From positions 1 to 14,032 of the forward strand of contig DOOK01000312.1 of the NCBI GenBank assembly GCA_003512805.1: DNA of 14,032 bases. The letters run 5' to 3'. Shown piece after piece: positions 1-6,518 of the stretch; positions within the stretch are counted from its first letter, which is position 1, and the number at the start of each line of letters is the position of its first letter. This DNA is from Erwinia sp. Lineage in GTDB: Bacteria > Pseudomonadota > Gammaproteobacteria > Enterobacterales > Enterobacteriaceae. The position numbers and the translations under genes were made by a program. Below the pieces are notes generated by a model, which was not told the origin of the DNA, searched no databases, and saw only the letters and a list, made by a program, of their open reading frames with translations.

Positions 1-843
1 TGCATCTTTATTCAGCACGCCATCCTGAACATGGTCCAGGGTGGTCATCGCTTTGTTTTGCGCGATGCTCTTCAGCACCGGCGCCAGCCAGGGTTTTTCA
101 GCCGCCAGCGCGCTAAACTTTTTCAACGCCTTGTCTTTAGCGCCGGGGAAATAGAGCACGTTGCCCGCACTATCCAGCGCGAAAGCGTAGCCGCCGGTCA
201 GGTTACCGTGACTCTGCATAAAGCCGGAAAGGTTATCCAACAGCACGTCAAACGTTGCCACGCCAGCAAATTTATCGCCCTGGACGTAAGGCACGCTACA
301 GGTGACCATGTTCACCTGTGACACCGGATCCTGATAAACCTCTGACCAGCCGCATTTGTTGCGCGGCGCTTCCCTCACGGAGGTATACCAACTTTCGTTA
401 TGGTAGCCAGCGCCGCCAGCCTCGTTGTAGCCGTCTGAGTAGGCCAGCGCGCCGCTTGCGTCACGAGACCAGAAAAAGCTGCGGCGAGCAACGCCTTCGG
501 TAAAGGCGTTGGGTTCGGGCCAGATCCCGCCGCCCGCAATGCTTTTATCGCCTTTGCTGTCGATAATCTGCGGGACCACGCTTTTCACCAGCGTTTCCTG
601 ATGCGGCAGAACTTCCGCCAGACGCGCCACGCTTACCACTTCACCCTCAATGCGCAGCAGCTGCTGATTCAGCTGGCCTACGATGTTTTCACCGGTTTGT
701 TGGATAAGACTGCTGCTGGCAGCCACCACTCGCGGCTGTCCGCGAAGAGTAATAGCGAACCAAACCAATAGCATGGTTAACAGCAGCATCGAAATGCCGC
801 CAAAGATCAATTTCCCTGACAGACGAACTGGTATCCCCGGCAT
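1..843 (-). CDS. Chemoreceptor-type membrane sensor with periplasmic dCache domain (N-terminal part)
   Basis: Partial: 281 codons from the ATG at 843 with no stop before the left edge. Residues about 9-32 form one hydrophobic transmembrane segment. A long extracytoplasmic region follows, starting with a helical stretch (about 38-75). It contains GGGIWPEPNAF, RRSFFWSRD, SDGYNEAGGAGYHNESWY and VTCSVPYVQGDKFAGVATFDVLLD, the pattern of double-Cache (dCache_1) sensor domains. The output half (HAMP plus MCP signal, or GGDEF/EAL) is outside the window, so the family is not settled by the protein alone. A sigma-28-like promoter upstream (925-951) favours a methyl-accepting chemotaxis protein or another motility-linked sensor. 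The start is supported by GAGG about 7 nt before the ATG. The ligand is unknown; small organic acids or amino acids are typical for the family. Confidence 0.75.
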   Translation of the reverse strand, partial: MPGIPVRLSGKLIFGGISMLLLTMLLVWFAITLRGQPRVVAASSSLIQQTGENIVGQLNQQLLRIEGEVVSVARLAEVLPHQETLVKSVVPQIIDSKGDKSIAGGGIWPEPNAFTEGVARRSFFWSRDASGALAYSDGYNEAGGAGYHNESWYTSVREAPRNKCGWSEVYQDPVSQVNMVTCSVPYVQGDKFAGVATFDVLLDNLSGFMQSHGNLTGGYAFALDSAGNVLYFPGAKDKALKKFSALAAEKPWLAPVLKSIAQNKAMTTLDHVQDGVLNKDA

Positions 844-924
844 GGTGTATTCCTCAAAGTAAAACAGTGGCAACGTGGAGCTGAGTCATTTTTTTGCGCG
901 ATATTTCATTCTCGCTTCTCCGGA

Positions 925-951
925 TTATCGGCAAACCTGGCTAAAACCTGA
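925..951 (-). promoter_or_regulatory. Putative flagellar sigma-28 (FliA) promoter
   Basis: Read on the minus strand: TCAGGTTT, 11 bp, GCCGATAA. The -10 element is a perfect match to the FliA consensus GCCGATAA. The -35 matches TAAAGTTT at 6 of 8 positions, and the spacer is the usual 11 bp. It lies about 80 bp upstream of the chemoreceptor start and points into it. Matching by eye only; no transcript data. Confidence 0.65.
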
Positions 952-1121
952 ACACGTTTGCCGGAGGTAACGCCCGTAAATCAGCATAAAACACTGGGGA
1001 ACATCCGATTTGATTTCGCCACGGACGCCAGGCTACCCTGACGCCGCGCAGAACGTCTGCTGCTTCGTCATTACGCGCTGTTTTCGCGTGTTTTGCTCCC
1101 GGATGATGAGAGACTAACCCT

Positions 1122-2366
1122 ATGCACCATTTTATTCTTACGCAGCTCAACGCGTTCGCCGTGCCCTGGGCGCCGTTGATTGCGCTCGCTGCCGTTCTTG
1201 CCGTCATTCTGCTGATTTCGCTGATAGCGCACGGCCTGCTGCACCGCGTGCTGCTGCCTTTGCTACGTCGTATGGCGGAGAAATCAAGCCGTCACTGGCC
1301 CACGTCGCTGATAGACAATAAACTCTTCAGCCGGTTTGCCCTGTTGATGCAGGGCGTGTTCCTACAAATCCAGCTGGAGCTGTTTCTCTCCGGCCTGGAA
1401 CCCGCCTACAGCGCGCTTATGATCCTTAGCGAAGTCTGGATTATGGTATTCGGCCTGCTGATGTTCTTTTCACTGCTGGATATCTTCCTGGAGCTGTCAG
1501 AGAAAAGCGTGATAGCCCGCCAGATGCCGCTACGCGGCATTTTTCAGAGCCTGAAGCTGATTGCCGCGCTGCTGGTGACGCTGATGATTATCTCGGTGCT
1601 GATCGGCAAATCGCCGCTGGTGCTGTTGACGGGACTGGGCGCGATGACCGCCGTCCTGATGCTGGTCTTTAAAGATCCGATTCTGGGACTGGTAGCCGGC
1701 ATCCAGCTCTCCGCTAATAACATGCTGAAACTGGGTGACTGGCTGGATATGCCGAAATACGGTGCTGACGGTGCGGTGGTGGATATCGCGCTGACCACGG
1801 TAAAAGTACGCAACTGGGACAACACCATTACGACGATCCCGACCTACGCATTAATTTCCGACTCGTTTAAAAACTGGCGGGCCATGTCGGAGTCAGGCGG
1901 CCGCCGCATCAAACGCAGCGTTAATATTGATACCACCAGTATTCACTTTCTGGGCGAGGACGAAATAGCCAGCCTGAAGCGCGCTCAGCTGCTGACGCCT
2001 TACCTGGAAAGCAAAATGCAGGAGGTTTCAGCTTATAATATCGGTCTGGATATCAGTACCCCGCTGAACGGCCGTCGCATGACCAACATCGGCACGTTTC
2101 GTGCCTGGCTGGAGGCCTGGCTCAAGGCGCATCCGCACACGCATAAAGGCATGACGCTGATGGTGCGCCAGCTGGCGTCCGGCGCGGACGGCCTGCCGCT
2201 GGAGATCTACGTTTTTACCAATACTACCGTCTGGCTGGAATATGAAAGGATCCAGTCCGATATCTTTGATCATATTTTTGCCGTACTGCCGGCGTTCGGG
2301 TTACGCGTACACCAGACACCAACCGGCAACGATCTGCGTAACTTACGTATCCGGTCGGCGGAGTGA
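1122..2366 (+). CDS. ybdG: MscS-family mechanosensitive channel, YbdG-like (miniconductance type)
   Basis: Inner-membrane channel of the MscS superfamily that opens under membrane tension during hypo-osmotic shock; E. coli YbdG is linked to a miniconductance (MscM) activity. The 414 residues match the length of E. coli YbdG (about 415). N-terminal transmembrane helices lie at about 16-45, 70-90 and 98-125, with another at about 143-162. The pore-lining helix and start of the beta domain follow at about 165-200 ([20 protein letters not shown], then [20 protein letters not shown]). The MscS beta domain continues with [13 protein letters not shown] and [16 protein letters not shown], and the C-terminal region has [20 protein letters not shown]. 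The start has only a weak purine-rich Shine-Dalgarno (GAGAGA). The stop overlaps the first unit of a tandem repeat. Orthology to YbdG is by recalled similarity. Confidence 0.9.
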   Translation: MHHFILTQLNAFAVPWAPLIALAAVLAVILLISLIAHGLLHRVLLPLLRRMAEKSSRHWPTSLIDNKLFSRFALLMQGVFLQIQLELFLSGLEPAYSALMILSEVWIMVFGLLMFFSLLDIFLELSEKSVIARQMPLRGIFQSLKLIAALLVTLMIISVLIGKSPLVLLTGLGAMTAVLMLVFKDPILGLVAGIQLSANNMLKLGDWLDMPKYGADGAVVDIALTTVKVRNWDNTITTIPTYALISDSFKNWRAMSESGGRRIKRSVNIDTTSIHFLGEDEIASLKRAQLLTPYLESKMQEVSAYNIGLDISTPLNGRRMTNIGTFRAWLEAWLKAHPHTHKGMTLMVRQLASGADGLPLEIYVFTNTTVWLEYERIQSDIFDHIFAVLPAFGLRVHQTPTGNDLRNLRIRSAE

Positions 2367-2640
2367 TGCTTCAGACGGGTGCCCGTTGTTTTACCCGCTT
2401 TGGTGTGCGGCTACGGTAAGTCGGTGGAGTAACACCTCAGGCGGGCACTGCCCTGCACCCGCCGTTTCACCAGCTTTGACGTACAGCTACGGCAAGTTGG
2501 TGGAGTAACGCCTCAGGCGGGCACTGCCCTGCACCCGCCGTTTCACCAGCTTTGACGTGCACCTGCTGCGAATCGGTGAGTACGTCTCAGGTGGGTGCCC
2601 ATCATTTCGCCAGTTTTTGCACGCGCCTGCTGCATTTTAC
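2357..2640. repeat. Tandem array of about four 66-76 bp hairpin-containing units
   Basis: Units begin with GGTGGAGTAAC or variants at 2357, 2423, 2499 and 2575. Units 2 and 3 are both 76 bp and differ at about 8 positions, nearly all in the last 18 bp. The outer units are more diverged, and unit 1 is 10 bp shorter. Units 2 and 3 carry an inverted repeat GGCGGG, 12 nt, CCCGCC, flanked by a weaker outer pair (GGTG near the unit start, CACC after it), so each can fold as a hairpin. Unit 1 includes the last codons and stop of the channel gene. No ORF fits the array, and 76 bp is not a multiple of three. The family is unknown to me; it is not a recognisable ERIC or E. coli REP/BIME element. Confidence 0.8.
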
Positions 2641-2642
2641 GC

Positions 2643-2694
2643 CGCCGTTCATTCCGCCTCAGCGGCATTTCATTCCTTAACGGCGGCAGTTCAT
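2643..2694 (+). promoter_or_regulatory. YpdB-type response-regulator binding sites upstream of yhjX
   Basis: Two direct repeats are GGCATTTCAT (2664-2673) and GGCAGTTCAT (2685-2694), separated by exactly 11 bp. This is the arrangement I recall for the E. coli YpdB (LytTR-family) site at yhjX. A third, weaker copy, CGCCGTTCAT (2643-2652, 7 of 10), lies 11 bp further upstream in the same phase, so the period is 21 bp, about two helical turns. The array ends 74 bp before the yhjX start. A possible -10 is TATTCT at 2728-2733. Regulation by YpdB is inference from the motif. Confidence 0.8.
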
Positions 2695-2768
2695 GCCCTC
2701 TTTGCCCCGCTCCGTTAAAACCCGCCGTATTCTGTGCTTAATTTCTTACTCTTTCCGGGAGCATCCCT

Positions 2769-3992
2769 ATGAGCACACCAACCGTTCGTTCTCGCGTTCG
2801 CTGGCTAACCTTGGCCGGCACTATTATTACGCAGTTTGCGCTGGGCTCGGTTTATACCTGGAGCCTGTTCAATGGCCAGCTCTCCCATAAGCTGGAAGCA
2901 TCGGTCAGCCAGGTCGCCTTCTCCTTTGGCTTGCTGAGCCTGGGACTGGCCGTCGCATCGTCGCTGGCCGGGAAGCTGCAGGAAAAGTTTGGCGTACGTA
3001 ATGTGACCATCGGCGCGGGTGTGCTGATGGCTGTCGGTTTCTGGCTGACCTCGCAGGCCGACAATCTGTTTATGCTTTATCTGAGCGCGGGCGTGCTGGT
3101 TGGTCTGGCCGACGGTGCCGGCTATCTGATGACGCTTTCCAACTGCGTAAAATGGTTTCCCGAGCGCAAAGGCATGATTTCGGCCTGTGCGATTGGCGCT
3201 TACGGGCTGGGCAGTCTGGGCTTTAAGTTTATTTGCAGCTACCTGCTGAGCGTAAACACCCTTGAGCACACTTTTCTGATTTGGGGCGGGATAGCGATGA
3301 CGATGATTATCGCGGGTGCGCTGCTGATGAAAGACGCGCCGAAGCAACCGGCAACGGCAGGCGATGTCGCCAGCGTGCGTGATTTTTCGCTGGCTCAGGC
3401 GGTGCGCCAGCCGCAGTACTGGATGTTAGCGGTTATGTTTCTGACAGCCTGCATGAGTGGGCTGTATGTGATTGGCGTGGCGAAAGATATCGGCGAAGGT
3501 CTGGTCAGCCTTTCCACACAAACCGCAGCGAGTGCCGTCACGATTATCGCTATTGCCAACCTGAGCGGTCGGCTCGTGCTGGGCGTGCTTTCCGATAAGA
3601 TGGCGCGCATCAGGGTAATTACGCTGGCGCAGTTTGTCTCGCTGGCAGGGATGAGCATTCTGCTGTTTACCCGCATGAACGAAAGCACCTTCTTTATTTC
3701 CGTGGCCTGTGTGGCTTTCAGCTTTGGCGGTACCATCACCGTTTATCCTTCGCTGGTCAGCGACTTTTTCGGCCTGAACAACCTCACTAAAAATTACGGC
3801 CTGATTTATCTCGGCTTCGGCATTGGCAGCGTCCTCGGGTCGCTGATTGCGTCGTTGTTTGGCGGCTTTATGGTCACCTTTAGCCTGATTATGGCGCTGC
3901 TGATGCTGTCATTAATTATGTCGCTAACTATCCGTCTGCCGCACTGTCCGCCACGAGCGCCAGAAGGGCTGCGCCAGGCGCAGCCGCTGTAA
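2769..3992 (+). CDS. yhjX: YhjX, MFS transporter of the oxalate/formate antiporter (OFA) group, pyruvate-responsive
   Basis: Twelve-helix inner-membrane carrier, 407 residues (E. coli YhjX about 402). In E. coli yhjX is the main target of the pyruvate-sensing YpdA/YpdB system. Transport of pyruvate or a related monocarboxylate has been proposed but I treat the substrate as unproven. Conserved blocks include FALGSVYTWSLFNGQLSHKL (about 22-41), VSQVAFSFGLLSLGLA, GLADGAGYLMTLSNCVKWFP, QYWMLAVMFLTACMSGLYVI, IANLSGRLVLGVLSDK and FFGLNNLTKNYGLIYLGFGI. The ATG is preceded by CGGGAG about 7 nt upstream. YpdB-type direct repeats precede the gene. The C-terminal tail (EGLRQAQPL) differs from E. coli and is encoded by a perfect inverted repeat. 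The gene converges on the SMP-30 gene with only 14 bp between stops. Confidence 0.93.
   Translation: MSTPTVRSRVRWLTLAGTIITQFALGSVYTWSLFNGQLSHKLEASVSQVAFSFGLLSLGLAVASSLAGKLQEKFGVRNVTIGAGVLMAVGFWLTSQADNLFMLYLSAGVLVGLADGAGYLMTLSNCVKWFPERKGMISACAIGAYGLGSLGFKFICSYLLSVNTLEHTFLIWGGIAMTMIIAGALLMKDAPKQPATAGDVASVRDFSLAQAVRQPQYWMLAVMFLTACMSGLYVIGVAKDIGEGLVSLSTQTAASAVTIIAIANLSGRLVLGVLSDKMARIRVITLAQFVSLAGMSILLFTRMNESTFFISVACVAFSFGGTITVYPSLVSDFFGLNNLTKNYGLIYLGFGIGSVLGSLIASLFGGFMVTFSLIMALLMLSLIMSLTIRLPHCPPRAPEGLRQAQPL
3967..3985. repeat. Perfect 9-bp inverted repeat at the 3' end of yhjX
   Basis: GGCTGCGCC and GGCGCAGCC are separated by one base. The element lies inside the last codons of yhjX, just before the stop, and in the 3' flank of the converging SMP-30 gene. 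It has no T-tract on either strand, so it is not a standard intrinsic terminator. It could stabilise mRNA ends or be a REP-like element. Confidence 0.7.
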
Positions 3993-4006
3993 TCCATCCA
4001 CCACTC

Positions 4007-4888
4007 TTATGCCTGGCGGAAGAGCGGTTCCGGCAAGCCCGCAACGGCGACGTCTACTGCAAACACGTCGCCGGACTGCGGATAAGCCGCCAGCTCTTCT
4101 GCAGTACGATCTTCGCGCGAACTCGTAATATAGAGCGTTTTCAGATCCGGCCCGCCGAAAGCGACCATAGTTGGCCAGCGTACCGGCAAGGGGATCTCGT
4201 CCACGATTTCACCCGTGCCAGGATTAAGACGAATAACCCGCGAGCCGTCAAACATTGCTGACCAGTAGAAGCCTTCGCTGTCCACTGCCGCGCCATCCGG
4301 CAGGCCACCTTGTTCCTGTACAAAATGACGTATCACTTCACGCGGGCCGATATCGCCCTTGTCATCAACCGGATAGCGATAGAGCACGCCGTTGGGCGTA
4401 TCGGTGTGGTACATCCATTTATCATCAGGTGAAAAGGCCAACCCGTTGGAAATTTTAATATCTTCCGCTTCGACGGTCAGGCGCAGATGCTCATCCAGAC
4501 GACAAAGCTTGCCGCCGTTGCGATCCTGCGGTTCCCACAGGCTGCCGCACCAGAAACGGCCGTGCCGATCTACGCGGCCATCGTTAAAACGGCTGAAGGC
4601 CGCTTCTCCCGGATTGTCCGCCACGCGCCGGGTGATATTACCTTCTTCATCCAACAGGCAAACGCCGCTGCGCAGGGCCGCGACAAAGCCGCCCTGCTCG
4701 TGCAGGCCAAAGCAGCCAATATGTTCAGGAACCGGCATCGTTTTGTGTTCGCCGCTTTGCGGATCGAAGCGATGCAGCGCGGGCGCCAGAATATCAACAA
4801 AGTAAAGCGCCTGTTCGCGCACTGACCACACAGGGCACTCGCCCAGCTCTGCCTGGGCCGCCAGCACATTTTTAACCTGATAACGCAT
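4007..4888 (-). CDS. SMP-30/gluconolactonase/LRE family protein (sugar lactone hydrolase type)
   Basis: Predicted cytoplasmic six-bladed beta-propeller of 293 residues, the usual size for the family (regucalcin, bacterial gluconolactonases and xylonolactonases). These hydrolyse sugar lactones with one bound divalent metal. The expected metal ligands are present: E17 in LGECPVW, N148 in ISNGLAFSPDD and D198 in LPDGAAVDSEG. N102 in FNDGRVD is the usual substrate-contacting residue. YHTDTPNGVLYRY and the C-terminal TLYITSS are also typical. No signal peptide is visible. The start is supported by AAGGA 6 nt before the ATG. The gene is monocistronic and convergent with yhjX; nothing nearby shows which sugar acid pathway it serves. 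Confidence 0.88.
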   Translation of the reverse strand: MRYQVKNVLAAQAELGECPVWSVREQALYFVDILAPALHRFDPQSGEHKTMPVPEHIGCFGLHEQGGFVAALRSGVCLLDEEGNITRRVADNPGEAAFSRFNDGRVDRHGRFWCGSLWEPQDRNGGKLCRLDEHLRLTVEAEDIKISNGLAFSPDDKWMYHTDTPNGVLYRYPVDDKGDIGPREVIRHFVQEQGGLPDGAAVDSEGFYWSAMFDGSRVIRLNPGTGEIVDEIPLPVRWPTMVAFGGPDLKTLYITSSREDRTAEELAAYPQSGDVFAVDVAVAGLPEPLFRQA

Positions 4889-5178
4889 AGTTTGTCCTTG
4901 TCATGAAAAATTGCTCTAAGTCTATCGTATAAATCCCTTTCTGCCGTTATTAACGCAAATTTTCATGCCGTCGGATAAACAAGTTGATTTAAGAACATTC
5001 TGTGCTGAAAGGCCGCCTTTTAAGGCTTCTCTTATTTCATTCTGCCCGAATAAAACGCAAACTTTTCACAGTGAATTATTTGGAAATATTTACTCTAATA
5101 ACTCTACAAAAGCGGCATTATTCCTCCACTTTTTTTCCGTAAAGTGTCAGCTATTGGAAAGGTGATGGAGTGATAATA
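4889..5178. other. AT-rich intergenic region between divergent genes
   Basis: About 290 bp separate the SMP-30 gene (minus) from the histidine-rich lipoprotein gene (plus). It is clearly more AT-rich than the neighbouring coding DNA. A possible plus-strand promoter is TTCACA (5065-5070) with a poor -10 around 5087-5094. No convincing small ORF, operator or structured RNA was found. Confidence 0.4.
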
Positions 5179-5322
5179 ATGAGACTAATTAAATCAATTG
5201 CTCTTCTGGGCGTAATAAGTATGCTGAGCGGGTGTATTATTCATGACGACTATCGCGGCGGGCACCATGGCGGGCGAGGCCATCACCACGGCTGGCACCA
5301 TGGGGAGCACCGGGGCTGGTAA
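5171..5322 (+). CDS. Small histidine-rich lipoprotein (47 aa; ATG at 5179)
   Basis: The reading frame starts at the ATG at 5179 and ends with TAA at 5320-5322; the interval given also spans part of the upstream leader. GGAG lies 8 nt before the ATG, a good ribosome binding site. Residues 1-18 form a lipoprotein signal peptide (charged MRLIK, hydrophobic core, lipobox LSGC with Cys19). The mature part is only 29 residues and holds 9 histidines plus many Gly, with HH and HHH clusters (HHGG, GHHHGWHHG), ending in W. This suggests metal binding (Ni, Zn or Cu) at the cell envelope, but no function is known to me. A perfect palindromic terminator follows at 5407. It is a stand-alone gene preceded by AT-rich DNA. 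Confidence 0.7.
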
Positions 5323-5406
5323 AGAAATTATAAATGGGTGAAGTTGTTTCATCCTGAAAGCGGGCAAAGCCTGCACACAGCAATATAAAAATAAAATGCA
5401 GTTTTC

Positions 5407-5438
5407 AAGGCGGGTAATTACCCGCCTTCTTTTATTAA
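5407..5438. terminator. Bidirectional intrinsic terminator between convergent lipoprotein genes
   Basis: A 22-bp perfect palindrome (5407-5428, arms AAGGCGGGTA and its complement around a central AT) is followed on the plus strand by CTTTTATT. It sits between the ends of the plus-strand histidine-rich lipoprotein gene and the minus-strand lipoprotein gene. The minus-strand side has a weaker T-rich tail. Confidence 0.8.
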
Positions 5439-5719
5439 CTTTTAATGCTGTAATTGCATTGATACCAGGTTTTCATTAATCCCGGCAGTCGACTTTCCTG
5501 TGGCTCAAGCGGCTCAACCTTATCAAAACCACGCTCGGTGCAATAATGCTCCACGTCCTGTTTCATCGCCAATTTGTTTACCGTATTGGGATCGAAACGA
5601 TAAAGTACGCTATTTGCCGCGGGATCTTCACCCACCTTCTCAAACGCGCCAGGTTTACCGGAAGTACAGCCAGTGGACAGCAAAACAGCGAACGCCAGTG
5701 CGCCCATTAATTTTTTCAT
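5435..5719 (-). CDS. Small lipoprotein of unknown function (94 aa)
   Basis: The N-terminus MKKLMGALAFAVLLSTGC is a lipoprotein-type signal peptide with the candidate lipid-modified residue Cys18. The lipobox is slightly unusual (Ser at -3 instead of Leu). The mature domain of about 76 residues has two further cysteines, C60 (EHYCTERGF) and C88 (WYQCNYS), which could form a disulfide in the periplasm. The start is well supported by AAAGGAG about 6 nt before the ATG. I do not recognise the family. A minus-strand -10-like TAAAAT (complement of 5814-5819) could be its promoter. The palindrome TGAATCGATTCA would then fall between its -35 and -10 positions. Confidence 0.75.
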   Translation of the reverse strand: MKKLMGALAFAVLLSTGCTSGKPGAFEKVGEDPAANSVLYRFDPNTVNKLAMKQDVEHYCTERGFDKVEPLEPQESRLPGLMKTWYQCNYSIKS

Positions 5720-5824
5720 CTTAACTCCTTTCTTTGCCGACGCATCTTACTTAAGCGGCACGGCGACACCATCAGAAAAAACCGCTTTTGCGCCTCTTTT
5801 AGCACAATGCAATATTTTACCGAT

Positions 5825-5836
5825 TGAATCGATTCA
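5825..5836. promoter_or_regulatory. Perfect palindrome TGAATCGATTCA, Cra/FruR-like operator
   Basis: A 12-bp perfect dyad with the shape of LacI/GalR-family operators, close to the Cra (FruR) consensus (TGAAACGTTTCA / TGAATCGATTCA types). It lies between the putative -10 of the minus-strand lipoprotein gene and the plus-strand candidate sRNA, so it could control either. Assignment to Cra is by motif resemblance only. Confidence 0.4.
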
Positions 5837-5869
5837 GGATGCCGTGTAGCGCGGGGCGAAAATGAATGC

Positions 5870-5965
5870 CAATATGGTGTCAGACACAGCAAAATGTCTG
5901 CGCAACACCAGGAATTTTATTTATAATTACAAAGATTTATGCCCGCGGCGAGCGGGCTTTTTTTT
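5870..5965 (+). ncRNA. Candidate small RNA ending in an intrinsic terminator
   Basis: The plus strand here shows the layout of Hfq-dependent sRNAs. A 12-bp hairpin comes first (TGGTGTCAGACA, loop CAGCAAAA, TGTCTG-CGCA-ACACCA with a 4-nt bulge, 5875-5910). An unstructured A/U-rich linker (5914-5938) follows, then a GC-rich terminator with eight T. No plus-strand gene lies upstream that would need this terminator: the preceding plus-strand gene ends at 5322 and has its own terminator. The 5' end is not determined; a weak promoter (TTGCGC at 5788, AATATT at 5811) would give a transcript of about 140 nt. I match it to no sRNA I know. Confidence 0.45.
5941..5965 (+). terminator. Rho-independent terminator
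   Basis: Stem GCCCGC (5941-5946), loop GGCGA, stem GCGGGC (5952-5957), then T8 (5958-5965). The T-run is on the plus strand; the minus-strand continuation is ATAAATCTTTG, a poor tail. It therefore primarily stops plus-strand transcription. Confidence 0.85.
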
Positions 5966-6029
5966 GCGCTAAATTCGCGATACGGGCGACATTATAAGGG
6001 TTATATTCGCTGGGAAATTAACCAGAAGT

Positions 6030-6045
6030 GCCGTTATTAAACGGC
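6030..6045 (-). terminator. Hairpin after the universal stress protein gene
   Basis: Inverted repeat GCCGTT, ATTA, AACGGC lies just past the stop of the minus-strand usp gene. The following minus-strand sequence is only moderately T-rich, so termination may be weak. Confidence 0.4.
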
Positions 6046-6053
6046 GTCGCCTG

Positions 6054-6506
6054 TCAGTCGACGCGCACATCGACCAGCACCGGGCAGCTGGCGCGCTCAA
6101 TAACGGCCGCGCTGACCGACCCTTTCAGCAGGCGGTTGAAAGAAGAGAGATGGCGGCGGCCCATGATGATCATCGCGGCGCCAATATTGTTGGCATGGGC
6201 GACGATGGTTTCGGCCGATTCCCCTGCCAGCACCCGTCCCGTCGCGCGAACGCCGCTGCCCTGCAGCTCGGCCAGCGCCTGGCGAACGGCCGCTTCCGCC
6301 GTGTTTTGCTCATCCATCGCACAGCCAAAATCGCCGGGATTTTCACCCGCCTCAATGACGTAATCCGCCGTCGTACTGGCATAGCTGGCATCGACGCAGC
6401 ACAATACCGCCACGTCCGCGTCAAGCGCGCGCGCCTGCTCCGTTGCCAACGCCACTACCTTGCGCGCCAGCGCCGAATTATCCACCGCCACTAAAAGCTT
6501 TTTCAT
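6054..6506 (-). CDS. Universal stress protein (UspA family)
   Basis: A 150-residue single-domain Usp protein, cytoplasmic, likely dimeric. It begins MKKLLVAVDNSALA with the conserved acidic D9 of the nucleotide-binding fold. The C-terminal phosphate-binding motif, normally G-2x-G-9x-G-S/T, reads G116-RR-H119-(9)-G129-S130. The second Gly is replaced by His, so ATP binding may be altered. It ends with the usual SCPVLVDVR strand. AGGAG stands about 7 nt before the ATG, and only 12 bp separate it from the stop of the IclR-type gene, so the two are probably one operon. A role alongside the efflux system in a stress response is inference. Confidence 0.9.
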   Translation of the reverse strand: MKKLLVAVDNSALARKVVALATEQARALDADVAVLCCVDASYASTTADYVIEAGENPGDFGCAMDEQNTAEAAVRQALAELQGSGVRATGRVLAGESAETIVAHANNIGAAMIIMGRRHLSSFNRLLKGSVSAAVIERASCPVLVDVRVD

Positions 6507-6518
6507 TTGCCACTCCTG

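Noticed and set aside
900..909. GATATTTCAT, similar to the YpdB half-site, near the chemoreceptor gene
   Set aside because: 8 of 10 match but no second copy 21 bp away on either side, so it is probably chance.
2423..2640. CRISPR array interpretation of the 76-bp repeats
   Set aside because: Units are contiguous without unique spacers, only two are nearly identical, and no cas genes are present.
4965..5165. 66-codon plus-strand frame upstream of the histidine-rich lipoprotein
   Set aside because: No Shine-Dalgarno, no recognisable domain, and low-complexity AT-rich composition; more likely promoter and leader DNA.
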